DNA from: Nocardioides pini
GTDB taxonomy: Bacteria > Actinomycetota > Actinomycetes > Propionibacteriales > Nocardioidaceae
Direction: 5' to 3'
Length of the DNA: 64,000 nt
NCBI RefSeq assembly: GCF_026712185.1
Contig: NZ_JAPPUX010000001.1
Coordinates: forward strand, 620,001-684,000
Shown piece after piece: positions 35,656-45,123 of this stretch (the stretch's first letter is position 1; every line of letters starts with the position of its first letter). The notes under the pieces are model-generated. The model was given only the letters and a program-made list of their open reading frames with translations. It did not search any database and had not been told where the DNA came from. Position numbers and translations under genes: made by a program.

Positions 35656-36480
35656 TCAGGGGACGATGCCGTGCTCGACGAAGGCCTGGAACGGGTCGAC
35701 CGGGCCGCCGCCGCCGGGGCGCACCTCGAGGTGGAGGTGGGAGCCGGTGACGTTGCCGGTGGCGCCGACGGTGCCGATGTTCTCGCCGCCGGTGACGCGG
35801 TCGCCGACGGAGACGTAGATCGCGGTCTGGTGGCAGTACCAGATCTCGGTGCCGTCATCGAGGGTGACGACCGTCTTGTTGCCGTAGGCACCGTCGTATC
35901 CGGTCTCGGTCACGGTGCCGTTGGCGATCGCCAGGATCGGGTCACCGGAGTCGCCGTTGAAGTCGAGGCCGGTGTGGTAGCTGGCCCAGAGGCCGTACTG
36001 GCCGAACGTCGCGGTGATGCCGTAGTGCGCGAGGGGGAGAACCCACTTGTTCTCCTTGATCTTCGCCGCCTGCTTCTCGGCGGCCTTGCGCATCTCCTCG
36101 AGCTTGGCGGCCCGCTCGGCCATCTGCTTCTCGGCCAGGGCGATGAGCTCGGGGTCGGTCTCCTCCTCGCCGGAGTCGCGGACGTGGTCGCGGCTCACGA
36201 CGACGCCGCGGCGTGAGATCGCCTGGCCGGCGACCGAGCCGATGGCCTGCGTGGCCTCGACCGCGGAGCCCGACGAGGCCATCGTGACGCCCGAGCCGGA
36301 CGCGGTGACCGCGCCGCCGGCGGAGACCGCCAGGACGGCGACGCCGGCCACGAGGGGCAGGGACGGCAGCCGGACCACGGAGCGTCGCGGCGGCGTGGAG
36401 GCACGTCGCTTGCCGCTCACGGGTGCAGCCGTTGCCGAGGTGCGTCGCTTGGGAGCGCGCTCCGCTCGGTGGTTGCCCAT
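35656..36480 (-). CDS. M23-family (LytM-like) peptidase, membrane-anchored
   Basis: 274 residues from the ATG at 36480. A basic N-terminus is followed by a membrane/signal helix ([18 protein letters not shown]), a charged coiled coil at about 105-145 ([20 protein letters not shown]) and the LytM domain. Zinc ligands lie in SYHTGLDF (H and D) and SHLHLEVR (HxH). The domain would cut peptidoglycan cross-links outside the membrane. Its start is not preceded by a good ribosome site. It converges on the hairpin array downstream of pcrA. Confidence 0.85.
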   Translation of the reverse strand: MGNHRAERAPKRRTSATAAPVSGKRRASTPPRRSVVRLPSLPLVAGVAVLAVSAGGAVTASGSGVTMASSGSAVEATQAIGSVAGQAISRRGVVVSRDHVRDSGEEETDPELIALAEKQMAERAAKLEEMRKAAEKQAAKIKENKWVLPLAHYGITATFGQYGLWASYHTGLDFNGDSGDPILAIANGTVTETGYDGAYGNKTVVTLDDGTEIWYCHQTAIYVSVGDRVTGGENIGTVGATGNVTGSHLHLEVRPGGGGPVDPFQAFVEHGIVP

Positions 36481-36639
36481 GAAGGAGTTACCAATCTGCC
36501 GGGTCGTCAGGGGGGTCGGGTCGGCGAGACCGCGCACGACTGTAACGGAAGGATCACGGGAAAGTGCAACCCTGGACCAAATAAGTGCCGGTACCCCCGC
36601 TCGGTGGTCGATAAACGGACGCGGGGCGTGACGCGGGCC

Positions 36640-37974
36640 TCAGCCGCGCGCGGCCTGGTAGCGCTCGAGTGCCTCCCGGCGCTCGTCGGCGTGGTCGACG
36701 ATGCGCAGCGGGTAGTCCCGCTCGTAGCCGACGTCGGACTTCCACGGCTCGTGAGCGGCCTTGCCGGGCAGGTGCGCCAGCTCGGGCACCCAGCGGCGGA
36801 CGTAGTCGCCCTGCGGGTCGAACTTCAGGCCCTGGGTGACCGGGTTGAAGACCCGGAAGTAGGGCGAGGCGTCGGTCCCGGTGCCGGCCACCCACTGCCA
36901 CCCGTGGTTGTTGGAGGCCACGTCGCCGTCGATGAGCAGGTCGAGGAAGTGCCGGGCGCCGACCGGCCACCACACGTGCAGGTCCTTGGTGAGGAAGGAG
37001 GCGGTGATCATCCGCACCCGGTTGTGCATCCACCCGCTGTGCATCAGCTGCCGCATCCCGGCGTCGACGATCGGGTAGCCGGTGGTGCCGGTGCGCCACG
37101 CCTCGATCGCGTCGTCCGGGTCGTCGTACCTCATCCCCTTCAGCGCCGGCTTGAGGTCCGACCACGCCGAGGACGGCGCGTGCCACAGCACGTCGGCGTA
37201 GAAGTCGCGCCACGCCAGCTCGTTGGCGTACGTCGACGTGGGGGGCGCCTCCGCGAGGAGCGAGCGGGGGTGCAGCACCCCGAGATGCAGGTACGGCGAG
37301 AGCCGCGACGTGCCGTCGTGGTCGGGGCGGTTGCGCTCGTCCGCGTAGGCCCGGAGCCCGTCGTCGCGGAACGCGCGCCAGCGCCGCCACGCGGCGTCCT
37401 CGCCGGCGCCGGGCAGCTCGAAGGGTGCCTCGGCCACCGCCTCCTCCAGCAGGTCGAGCGCCCGCTGGTCGGAGTCGGCCGGCAAGAGGTCGGGGGAGCG
37501 GGGCGTGCGGGCCGGCTCGGACCAGCCGTGCTCGCGCCACGCGCGGGCGAAGGCGCTGAACACCTGGTACGGCTCGTTGCTGCCGTTGCGGACCCGCCCC
37601 GGCCCCACGGCGTACGGCGACCCGGTCGCGACCAGCTCGACGCGCTCGCCGACGGCCTCGTCGCGGCGCCGGCCGTACGGCGTCGTCTCGGCCGCCACGT
37701 GCACCCGCCGCCCGTCGGCCACCCGGGGCACGACCTCGCGCGGGTCGCCGTGGAGGACGGTCAGCGGGATCCGCTCGGCGAGGGCCAGGACGTTGGCGGC
37801 CAGCCACGCCCGACGTGCCGGGCCGGCGGTGGCCCAGATGGCCGGGTCGACGACGAAGAGCGCCGTCGTGGCGCCCTCCTCGAGCGCGGCGAGCAGGGCC
37901 GGGTTGTCGCGCACCCGCAGGTCGCGACGGAACCACATGACGGCCGATCCGGGGCCCTTCGAGGTGGTGGACAT
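36640..37974 (-). CDS. phr: Deoxyribodipyrimidine photolyase (cryptochrome/photolyase family)
   Basis: 444 residues. The antenna-binding N-terminal domain begins [16 protein letters not shown]. The FAD-binding C-terminal half has [44 protein letters not shown] and [10 protein letters not shown], all typical of CPD photolyases. It repairs UV pyrimidine dimers using blue light. The ATG at 37974 is preceded at 7 nt by a TACGTT box and also has a weak GAGG. Confidence 0.92.
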   Translation of the reverse strand: MSTTSKGPGSAVMWFRRDLRVRDNPALLAALEEGATTALFVVDPAIWATAGPARRAWLAANVLALAERIPLTVLHGDPREVVPRVADGRRVHVAAETTPYGRRRDEAVGERVELVATGSPYAVGPGRVRNGSNEPYQVFSAFARAWREHGWSEPARTPRSPDLLPADSDQRALDLLEEAVAEAPFELPGAGEDAAWRRWRAFRDDGLRAYADERNRPDHDGTSRLSPYLHLGVLHPRSLLAEAPPTSTYANELAWRDFYADVLWHAPSSAWSDLKPALKGMRYDDPDDAIEAWRTGTTGYPIVDAGMRQLMHSGWMHNRVRMITASFLTKDLHVWWPVGARHFLDLLIDGDVASNNHGWQWVAGTGTDASPYFRVFNPVTQGLKFDPQGDYVRRWVPELAHLPGKAAHEPWKSDVGYERDYPLRIVDHADERREALERYQAARG

Positions 37975-37981
37975 GCACCTC

Positions 37982-37987
37982 AACGTA
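37982..37987 (-). promoter_or_regulatory. TACGTT -10 box of the photolyase gene
   Basis: TACGTT on the minus strand lies 7 nt before the ATG at 37974. Confidence 0.5.
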
Positions 37988-38104
37988 GCCCGGGCGTGAG
38001 CACCACCACGCTCACCCGACCTCGCTCGACCCCTCCGGGGAGGTCTAGGGTGCCGAGAGGGAATTCCCCGCACTGTTCGCAGACGAAAAGGACTGGTCAC
38101 TCTC

Positions 38105-39274
38105 GTGGACCTGATGGAGTTTCAGGCGAAAGAGCTCTTCGCCAAGCATGGAGTAGCGACCACCCTGGGTGTCGTCGCCGAGACCCCGGAGGCCGCGCGA
38201 GCCGCCGCCGAGGAGATGGGCGGCGTGACCGTCGTCAAGGCCCAGGTCAAGGCCGGCGGCCGTGGCAAGGCCGGCGGCGTGAAGATCGCCAAGACCGCAG
38301 ACGAGGCGGAGTCCTACGCCCGCGACATCATCGGCATGGAGATCAAGGGCCTGCGCGTCAACCGCGTCCTCGTGACGCCGGCGACGCCGCCGGTGGAGGA
38401 GTACTACTTCTCCTTCCTGCTCGACCGCTCCAACCGCTCGCACCTGTGCATCGCCTCGGTCGAGGGTGGCGTGGAGATCGAGGAGGTCGCCAAGACCAAC
38501 CCCGACGCCGTCAAGAAGATCCGCATCGACGCCCTCGAGGGCGTGACCCCGGAGAAGGCCGCCGCGATCGTCGACGAGGCCAAGTTCCCCGCCGAGCTGC
38601 GCGACCAGGCCATCGAGATGGTCCAGAACCTCTGGAAGGTCTACGTCGAGGAGGACGCCACCCTCGTCGAGGTCAACCCGCTCGCGCGCCTCGAGGGCGA
38701 CAAGCTCGAGGCCCTCGATGGCAAGGTGTCGCTCGACGACAACGCCTCCGAGGTGCGCCACCCGGACCACGAGCAGTTCGAGATCCGCGAAGAGGCCGAC
38801 CCGCTCGAGGCGGCCGCCAAGGACAAGGGCCTCAACTACGTCAAGCTCGACGGCGAGGTCGGCATCATCGGCAACGGCGCGGGCCTGGTCATGTCGACCC
38901 TCGACGTCGTGGCCTACGCCGGCGAGAAGCACGGCGGCGTGAAGCCCGCCAACTTCCTCGACATCGGTGGCGGCGCCAACGCCCAGGTCATGGCCAACGG
39001 CCTCCACATCATCCTCGGGGACCCCCAGGTCAAGAGCGTGTTCGTCAACGTCTTCGGCGGCATCACCGCGTGCGACGAGGTCGCCAACGGCATCGTGGGC
39101 GCGCTGGACATCCTCGGCGACGAGGAGACCAAGCCGCTGGTCGTCCGCCTCGACGGCAACAACGTCGAGGAGGGCCGCCGCATCCTGGCCGAGGCCAACC
39201 ACCCGCTGGTGACCATGGTCGACACGATGGACGGCGCGGCCGACAAGGCCGCCGAGCTCGCCCACCAGGCCTGA
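38105..39274 (+). CDS. sucC: Succinyl-CoA synthetase, beta subunit
   Basis: 389 residues. The ATP-grasp domain starts [29 protein letters not shown] is the nucleotide loop, LVEVNPLAR the metal site, and FLDIGGGA with [14 protein letters not shown] marks the C-terminal CoA-ligase domain. It converts succinyl-CoA to succinate with ADP or GDP phosphorylation, together with sucD 17 nt downstream. The start is GTG at 38105; an ATG at 38114 is the alternative. Confidence 0.95.
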   Translation: MDLMEFQAKELFAKHGVATTLGVVAETPEAARAAAEEMGGVTVVKAQVKAGGRGKAGGVKIAKTADEAESYARDIIGMEIKGLRVNRVLVTPATPPVEEYYFSFLLDRSNRSHLCIASVEGGVEIEEVAKTNPDAVKKIRIDALEGVTPEKAAAIVDEAKFPAELRDQAIEMVQNLWKVYVEEDATLVEVNPLARLEGDKLEALDGKVSLDDNASEVRHPDHEQFEIREEADPLEAAAKDKGLNYVKLDGEVGIIGNGAGLVMSTLDVVAYAGEKHGGVKPANFLDIGGGANAQVMANGLHIILGDPQVKSVFVNVFGGITACDEVANGIVGALDILGDEETKPLVVRLDGNNVEEGRRILAEANHPLVTMVDTMDGAADKAAELAHQA

Positions 39275-39291
39275 GAGAGAGAACCGAACAG

Positions 39292-40173
39292 ATGAGCATC
39301 TACCTCAACAAGGACTCCCGGATCATCGTCCAGGGCATGACGGGCGGCATGGGTGCCAAGCACACCACCCTCATGGTCGAGTCCGGCGCCAACATCGTCG
39401 GCGGCGTCAACGCCCGCAAGGCCGGTACGACGGTCGAGCTGGGCGGCAAGGAGCTCCCCGTCTTCGGCACCGTCGAGGAGGCGATGAAGGAGACCGACGC
39501 CAACGTCTCGGTCGCGTTCGTGCCGCCGGCGTTCACCAAGGACGCCTGCATCGAGGCCATCGACGCCGAGATCCCGCTCCTCGTGGTGATCACCGAGGGC
39601 GTGCCGGTCCTCGACACCGCTGAGGTCGTGCAGTACCTCGAGGGCAGGTCCACCCGGATGATCGGCCCGAACTGCCCCGGCATCATCACGCCGGAGGAGT
39701 CGCTCGCCGGGATCACGCCGCACACCATCGCGGGCAAGGGCCCGGTCGGCCTGGTGTCGAAGTCGGGCACGCTGACCTACCAGATGATGTACGAGCTGAA
39801 GGACTTCGGCTTCACCACCGCCATCGGCATCGGCGGCGACCCGATCATCGGCACCACCCACATCGACGCGCTCGAGGCCTTCGAGAACGACCCGGAGACC
39901 AAGGCGATCGTCATGATCGGCGAGATCGGCGGCGACGCCGAGGAGCGTGCCGCGGCCTACATCAAGGAGCACGTCACCAAGCCGGTCGTCGGCTACGTCG
40001 CCGGCTTCACCGCCCCCGAGGGCAAGACGATGGGCCACGCCGGCGCCATCGTGTCCGGCTCGTCGGGCACCGCCCAGGCGAAGAAGGAGGCCCTCGAGGC
40101 CGCCGGGGTCAAGGTCGGCAAGACGCCGTCGGAGACCGCCGCCCTGATGCGGGAGATCCTTCAGGCGCTCTGA
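39292..40173 (+). CDS. sucD: Succinyl-CoA synthetase, alpha subunit
   Basis: 293 residues. The CoA-binding N-terminal domain has [28 protein letters not shown] and [14 protein letters not shown] follow, and the phosphohistidine lies in [17 protein letters not shown]. It forms the heterodimer with SucC. A hairpin 18 nt after the stop ends the operon. Confidence 0.95.
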   Translation: MSIYLNKDSRIIVQGMTGGMGAKHTTLMVESGANIVGGVNARKAGTTVELGGKELPVFGTVEEAMKETDANVSVAFVPPAFTKDACIEAIDAEIPLLVVITEGVPVLDTAEVVQYLEGRSTRMIGPNCPGIITPEESLAGITPHTIAGKGPVGLVSKSGTLTYQMMYELKDFGFTTAIGIGGDPIIGTTHIDALEAFENDPETKAIVMIGEIGGDAEERAAAYIKEHVTKPVVGYVAGFTAPEGKTMGHAGAIVSGSSGTAQAKKEALEAAGVKVGKTPSETAALMREILQAL

Positions 40174-40385
40174 TCGACAGCGCTCTCCAGACGGCCTCGC
40201 AGGTCCACCTGCGGGGCCGTCGTGGATTTCGCGTGCCGGTCGTGGCGCGTGGGCGGGTGGGCCTCCCACAGCAGCCGCCACACCACGTGGGCGCCCAGGA
40301 GGCGCACCGGCGCGACGGCGGACATCCGTCGCGGCGACGGCAGGGTCGGGCAGGCCGAGCTGGCCAGCGTCGATGGAATGGACAT
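40161..40385 (-). CDS. Possible small protein after the two-domain lipoprotein gene (uncertain)
   Basis: 74 residues. The ATG follows the lipoprotein stop by 4 nt. Third positions are mostly G or C, as in real genes here, and one Trp-containing stretch ([14 protein letters not shown]) looks protein-like. Against it: the 3' end overlaps sucD by 13 bases and contains the presumed sucD terminator hairpin, there is no family signature, and high GC makes chance frames common. The rest of the 216-nt gap 40174-40389 holds nothing else I can support. Confidence 0.25.
   Translation of the reverse strand: MSIPSTLASSACPTLPSPRRMSAVAPVRLLGAHVVWRLLWEAHPPTRHDRHAKSTTAPQVDLRGRLESAVDQSA
40191..40220 (+). terminator. 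Hairpin terminator after sucD
   Basis: A 14-bp stem (ACGGCCTCGCAGGT pairing with ACCTGCGGGGCCGT, one G-T pair) with a 2-nt tip lies 18 nt after the sucD stop. There is no U-run, as is usual in high-GC actinobacteria. Confidence 0.6.
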
Positions 40386-40389
40386 GGCT

Positions 40390-41793
40390 CTAGCACCCCG
40401 TTTTCGTGAACGCGCACATCGCTTGGACGATCTGGTTGGTGGTGGCCGTGACCTCGTCGGCCTGTCGGTCCAGCGACGCGAGCGTGCCCTCACCGTACGT
40501 CTGGACCATCAGCCGGGCCGAACCGACGCGGGTCACCTGGTAGACCGAGCTGCCGAGCCCGTCGTCGTACGTCAGGCCCAGGGTGACCGTGTCGTAGCCG
40601 GTGTCCCTGGCCAGGACCGTCCAGACCTGGTTGGCCGACCGGCGGCAGTCGCGGGCGGCGCGGCGCACGCCTGACATCGCCGCCACGGCGGCGTCCGCGT
40701 CGGCGTGGACGACGAGCTCGCGGCCGTCGTAGTACTCCGGGCCGAGCACGGCGGAGTAGAGGTGGCGGGTGCCGGCCGCTCCCGCGGCGGGCCAGACGTC
40801 GCGGCCACACATCTCGACGGGGTCCATGGCCACGTCGTCGGTGGGTGCGGTGACGTCGTCGTCGCCGCCGTCCTCGGGCAGGCCCACCCCGAGCGGGAAG
40901 TCCGAGGGGATCCTGGCGGGCGCGGTCGGCGGGGTCGACGGGGACGACGTCGGGGACGAGGCGGGTGCCGAGGGCGACGGGCTGCCGGGACTCACGGTCG
41001 GGGACTCGGTGGGAGTCTCGCTCGGGGAACCACTCGATGTCTCCGTCGGTGTCGCCGTCGGTGTCTCGCTCGGCGACTCGGTCGGTGTCTCGCTCGGGGT
41101 CGGCGCGGACGTCGGCGCCTCGCCGAACACGGCCAGCGCGTCGACGGTCTCGCGCAGCGGCGCGACGCTCGCCTCGACGGCGTCGCGGGCGCGCTGGCGG
41201 GTCCAGTGGCCGTACGTCGAGGTGACGAGGACCGCAGCACCGACGGGCACCACGTGCAGGATCGTCGCGCCCGTCCCGGGCTCGCCGTCGAAGCTGTAGG
41301 TCTGCAGCAGTGTCGTGGCCGGCCCGGGGCCGAACGGCGAGGCCAGCACCTCGGTGCGGGTCTCCATGTCGCGACTGGCGTCGGGCTCGGTGCAGTCCGA
41401 GACGAGGCCGGCCAGGCGGTCGGCCAACCGGCGGGCGTCGTCGGGAGCCCCGAGGACCAGCAGCTCCCGGGTGTCGGCGGACTCGCCTCCGCTGGCGTCG
41501 GCCACCATCCGGTCACGGGTGCCCAGTCCGCGCAGCGGGGAAGTGCCGCACAGCTCGAGGTCACGCAGGCCGGTGCCGGAGCGGGAGGTCGGGACGGTGT
41601 CGGCAGGCGCGCCCATGCCCGAGGACAGCGGGAAGTCGTCGGGGATCGCGGTGCCGGTGCCCGCGCCGTCGGTCGCCGAGGTGGCCGAGGAGCCACCCGT
41701 CGCAGGCTCGTCGGGCGACCGGTCACCGCACCCGGCGGACAGCGCGAGGGTGCAGGCCAGCGCCGCGGTGACGAGCCGTGCGCGGTGCCTCAT
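40390..41793 (-). CDS. Two-domain lipoprotein with Ser/Thr/Pro linker
   Basis: 467 residues. The lipobox is LSAGC (Cys 22). Two domains of about 170 residues each begin with the same phrase (IPDDFPLSSGM and IPSDFPLGVGL), and each has a Cys pair and the pattern REL(L/V)V. Between them is a mucin-like linker of about 70 residues made of Ser, Thr, Pro and Glu. The domains are internal duplicates of unknown function. It is downstream of the sigma-sensor fusion by 36 nt on the same strand, so the two are probably cotranscribed. Confidence 0.75.
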   Translation of the reverse strand: MRHRARLVTAALACTLALSAGCGDRSPDEPATGGSSATSATDGAGTGTAIPDDFPLSSGMGAPADTVPTSRSGTGLRDLELCGTSPLRGLGTRDRMVADASGGESADTRELLVLGAPDDARRLADRLAGLVSDCTEPDASRDMETRTEVLASPFGPGPATTLLQTYSFDGEPGTGATILHVVPVGAAVLVTSTYGHWTRQRARDAVEASVAPLRETVDALAVFGEAPTSAPTPSETPTESPSETPTATPTETSSGSPSETPTESPTVSPGSPSPSAPASSPTSSPSTPPTAPARIPSDFPLGVGLPEDGGDDDVTAPTDDVAMDPVEMCGRDVWPAAGAAGTRHLYSAVLGPEYYDGRELVVHADADAAVAAMSGVRRAARDCRRSANQVWTVLARDTGYDTVTLGLTYDDGLGSSVYQVTRVGSARLMVQTYGEGTLASLDRQADEVTATTNQIVQAMCAFTKTGC

Positions 41794-41829
41794 GACCGGT
41801 GAGACACGCCCGCGGGCGAAAAGGTTGCG

Positions 41830-43728
41830 TCAGCCGGAGGAGTCGAGCGGTCCGAGCCGCTCGGCCACGCGCCGGGCGAGGGCGACGAAGTCGGGGCGCG
41901 ACATCGTCATGGTGCGGTCGGGCGCGAAGCCGAGCTGCGAGACGGCCCCGCCGTCGCGCACGATCGCCATCAGGAACGGGAACGACTGGCTGTCGTTGAT
42001 CTCGAAGTTCAGCGCCCACACGCTCAGGTCGCCGGACTTCGAGGACGACGAGGCCAGCTGCGTGACGTCGGTGCCGAGGTTCGCGCGCCCGCACTGCTGG
42101 ATGCGGTCGCGGACCTGGTCGACGAAGGTGCTCGCTCGCGCCGGCTTCATCGCGCCGACCGTCTGGGTGAGGCCGAGCTGGTTGGCCTTCGGCGTCTCGG
42201 GGAAGAGGAAGGTGCGGGTCAGGGCCTTGCTGATGCCCTTGCCCTGGAAGGTGGTGCGGTCGCAGCGGGTCGCGGCGTAGTTGCTGCGCGCCCGCTCGGG
42301 CTCCGTGCCCACCCAGGGACCGCGCACGGCGGCGACCGGTGGCAGGTCGACCACCGACAGCAGCCCGGGCGGCGTACCGATCCCGAGGGGCGGGGTGACC
42401 CGGGCCCGCGCGCGGCCGGCGCAGGCCCCGGCGCCCTCGGACCCGCAGACGCCGTTGACCGCGGCGGCGAGCCCGGTCAGCACGGCCTTGTCGGGGACGG
42501 CGCGGCCGCGGCTGCGCACGACCTGGGTGATCACGAGGTTGCCGGTGCGGGCCGTGCCGACGGTGAGGGTGGCCGGCTCCTTGCCCCAGGACCTCAGCCG
42601 GAACGTGCGCGCCTCGTCGCCGACGCGCTTGACCGTGCGGGTGCCCAGGAGCTGGGTGCGCGGGTCGATGCACCCGGCGAACCACAGCGACGCGGTCTCG
42701 AACCCCTGTGCCGCCTGGCGCTCGTTGCGCGACATCTCGACCATCTGGACGGCGGTCGACCGCACGTCGGCGACCTCGCGCCTGCGGGTGCGCTGCTGGT
42801 CGCCCTTGCCGACCTTCGTGCGCTCGACGCGGGTCTCGGTGCCCTCCCAGGTGCGGGCGAGGGCGGTGACGCCGTCGGGGTCGGCGAACCGCTCGCGCTG
42901 GCACGGCGCGAGCAGGCCGTCGCCGTCGAGGTTGTCGGTCGTGGCGGTCTCGGTCCAGTCGAGCCCGGGCCCGAACCGGGAGAGCTGGGCGGAGGAGAGC
43001 AGCGAGTCGGCGCTGATCATCTCCGCACCCGGGTCGTCGTCGACGGGTGCGTGCACCGTGACCCCGGGCGTCGCCTTCTCCTCCCGGAGGCTGGTGGGCT
43101 CGGCGCCGGCCCCGGTGGCGACCAGGGACCCGGACGCGAGGAGCGCCGCGGTCGCCAGCCCGGCCCCGATGACGGTGTGCGTACGACGCCGGGCGGCGCC
43201 GGCACGACGGATCACGGTCGCGCGGGGCCAGCGGGTGTCCTCGAGCGGGCCCGTGAGCGCGTGGAGCAGCCGCGGGATGTCGGTGGTCGGGGCGTCGCGG
43301 TGCAGGGAGAACTGCGAGGTGGCGGTCTGGAGCTCGCGCTCGGCGTCGGCGCGGGTGAGCCCGACGGTGCGGGCCACCTCGCCGAGCGAGAGCGCGGAGA
43401 TGCCGTTGAGGACGAGCAGCTCGCGCTGGCGGGTGGTCAGCTTGGACAGCGCGTCGAGGGTGCTGCGCACCTCCGGGTCGAGGGACTTGTCGCGGTGCCA
43501 GATGCGGGCGGTGTGGCGCCGGCGGGCGCGACCGAGGGCGAGGGGGCGCACGTAGCCGTCGCGGTCCTCGAGCTGTCCGACCTTGCGCCAGCGGTGCCAG
43601 GCGACCACGAAGGCGTCGCGGACGGCGGCCCGGGAGGCGGGTGCGTCGCCGGTGAGGGCGTACGCCTCGTGCAGGAGGCGGTTGCGGGTCTCGACGTAGT
43701 AGGCGTCGAACGTCTCGGGGCTCCTCAT
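41830..43728 (-). CDS. Sigma-70 (ECF-type) domains fused to a membrane helix and extracytoplasmic sensor
   Basis: 632 residues. Residues 5-75 look like sigma region 2 (FDAYYVETRNRLLHEAYAL) and 95-145 like region 4 with its helix-turn-helix (LTTRQRELLVLNGISALSLG, VARTVGLTRADAE). A membrane helix lies near 186-205 (VIGAGLATAALLASGSLVATG). The outer part (about 240-630) holds two PknH-sensor-like domains, each with a Cys pair (APCQRERF...FAGC; TRCDRTTF...IQQCGRA). Membrane anchoring implies regulated release or direct control at the membrane; this is inference. No separate anti-sigma gene is nearby. Confidence 0.75.
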   Translation of the reverse strand: MRSPETFDAYYVETRNRLLHEAYALTGDAPASRAAVRDAFVVAWHRWRKVGQLEDRDGYVRPLALGRARRRHTARIWHRDKSLDPEVRSTLDALSKLTTRQRELLVLNGISALSLGEVARTVGLTRADAERELQTATSQFSLHRDAPTTDIPRLLHALTGPLEDTRWPRATVIRRAGAARRRTHTVIGAGLATAALLASGSLVATGAGAEPTSLREEKATPGVTVHAPVDDDPGAEMISADSLLSSAQLSRFGPGLDWTETATTDNLDGDGLLAPCQRERFADPDGVTALARTWEGTETRVERTKVGKGDQQRTRRREVADVRSTAVQMVEMSRNERQAAQGFETASLWFAGCIDPRTQLLGTRTVKRVGDEARTFRLRSWGKEPATLTVGTARTGNLVITQVVRSRGRAVPDKAVLTGLAAAVNGVCGSEGAGACAGRARARVTPPLGIGTPPGLLSVVDLPPVAAVRGPWVGTEPERARSNYAATRCDRTTFQGKGISKALTRTFLFPETPKANQLGLTQTVGAMKPARASTFVDQVRDRIQQCGRANLGTDVTQLASSSSKSGDLSVWALNFEINDSQSFPFLMAIVRDGGAVSQLGFAPDRTMTMSRPDFVALARRVAERLGPLDSSG

Positions 43729-43848
43729 GACCGCTCCACGGTACGGGAGTGGTCGTGGCCACGCACATCGATCGCGGGTCCGTCCTGCCGGGGCCGGGCG
43801 GCGTGGGAGCACGATCCGCCGCGGGGAGCGGGTGATGATGGGGCGGCC

Positions 43849-45120
43849 ATGACGTCGCTCCTGACCCGCCCCGACCACCCACGGACCGAGGCCGCCCGAC
43901 CGCGCCCGCTGGTGCTGATCGCGACCCTCGGCGGTGCGCTCGCCGCGCTGGGCCCGCTCGTCGTGCTGCTGGCGATCGGGGTCATCGGCTGGTTCGCCTC
44001 CGACGCCGGCGTCCACGGCGCCCCCCGCGACGGCATGCGCGTCGGCGCCCTCGCCTGGCTGGCCGGCCACGGCTCGGGCTTCACCGTCATGGGGGCGCGG
44101 GTCACGATCGTGCCGCTCGGCGTCACGGCCGTCGCGGCCTGGTCGATGTGGCGCCTGGGCTACCGGGTGGGCGACTCGATCTCCGGCCACGGCCCCGACG
44201 CGGACCGCATCTCCGACGGCGAGCGCGACCTCACCGTGCCCACCGCCGTCGCCCTGTTCTTCGCGGCGTACGCCGTCGTGGCCGTGGTGGTCGCGACCCT
44301 CGCCGCCGGCAGTACGGCCGATCCCTCGCTCCCGCGGGTGCTCGGCTGGACCGTGCTCCTGACGACGTTCGTCGCCGCCCCGGCCATCGCGGTCGGGTCG
44401 GGCCGGGCGGCGATCTGGGCGGCCTTCCTGCCGGCCTCCGTCCGCGCGGGCGCCGCCGTCGCCGGCTCGGTCCTCGCGCGGCTGCTGGTCGTGTGCGCCA
44501 TGGTCTTCCTCGTCTCCTTCGCGGCGTCCTTCGGCGAGGCCGCGACGATGAGCTCGCGGCTGCACCTCAGCCCCTCGGAGGCCGGCCTCTACGCCCTCGC
44601 GAACGCCGCCTACGCACCCAACGCCGTGCTGTTCGCCGGGTCGTGGCTCCTCGGTCCCGGCTTCGCCGTCGGTGGCGCGACCGTCGTGTCGCCGGGCACG
44701 GTCGTGCTCGGCCCGCTGCCGGTCGTCCCGCTGCTCGCGGCTCTGCCGGCGGTGGGGACGCCGCCCGGCTGGGCGGGCGCCCTCATGGTCGTCCCGCCGC
44801 TCGTCGCCGCCGTCGCCGCGCACCGCACGCTCCGCGGCCGGCTCCTGGGCTGGGACCGGATCGCGCTCGCCGGGTGCGGTGGCGGCCTGGTGGCCGGGGT
44901 CGCGTTCGCCCTGCTCGCCTCGCTGTCGGGCGGCGCCGCCGGGCCCGGCCGCATGCGCTTCGTGGGCCCCTTCACCCGCGACGTCCTCGTCCACTCGGTC
45001 ACCGCGTGCGGGATCGGCGCGCTCCTCGGCGCGTCGGTGCTGGCCTGGCTGGCGTGGCGGGCCGCCCGGTCCGTCGCGCCCGAGGAGGACCCCGGCCCCG
45101 ACGCGACCGTCGAGGACTGA
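43849..45120 (+). CDS. DUF6350-family membrane protein
   Basis: 423 residues with ten or more membrane helices and few charged loops. It has the gene position typical of DUF6350 proteins, shortly before purN in actinobacteria. Typical stretches are VLIATLGGALAALGPLVVLLAIG near the N-terminus (first part shown) and VHSVTACGIGALLGA near the end. Its function is unknown. It is divergent from the sigma-sensor gene with 120 nt between them, and the next gene begins 4 nt after its stop. Confidence 0.72.
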   Translation: MTSLLTRPDHPRTEAARPRPLVLIATLGGALAALGPLVVLLAIGVIGWFASDAGVHGAPRDGMRVGALAWLAGHGSGFTVMGARVTIVPLGVTAVAAWSMWRLGYRVGDSISGHGPDADRISDGERDLTVPTAVALFFAAYAVVAVVVATLAAGSTADPSLPRVLGWTVLLTTFVAAPAIAVGSGRAAIWAAFLPASVRAGAAVAGSVLARLLVVCAMVFLVSFAASFGEAATMSSRLHLSPSEAGLYALANAAYAPNAVLFAGSWLLGPGFAVGGATVVSPGTVVLGPLPVVPLLAALPAVGTPPGWAGALMVVPPLVAAVAAHRTLRGRLLGWDRIALAGCGGGLVAGVAFALLASLSGGAAGPGRMRFVGPFTRDVLVHSVTACGIGALLGASVLAWLAWRAARSVAPEEDPGPDATVED

Positions 45121-45123
45121 TCG

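Noticed and set aside
36481..36639. Possible c-di-AMP (ydaO) riboswitch before the M23 peptidase gene.
   Set aside because: Cell-wall peptidase genes in actinobacteria often have one, but I could not find its conserved core in the 159-nt leader. Only a weak TTGCAC-18-TTACAG promoter-like pair is seen.
40950..41130. Long low-complexity repeats of TCGG/CTCGG type.
   Set aside because: They encode the Ser/Thr/Pro linker of the two-domain lipoprotein and do not form a DNA element of their own.
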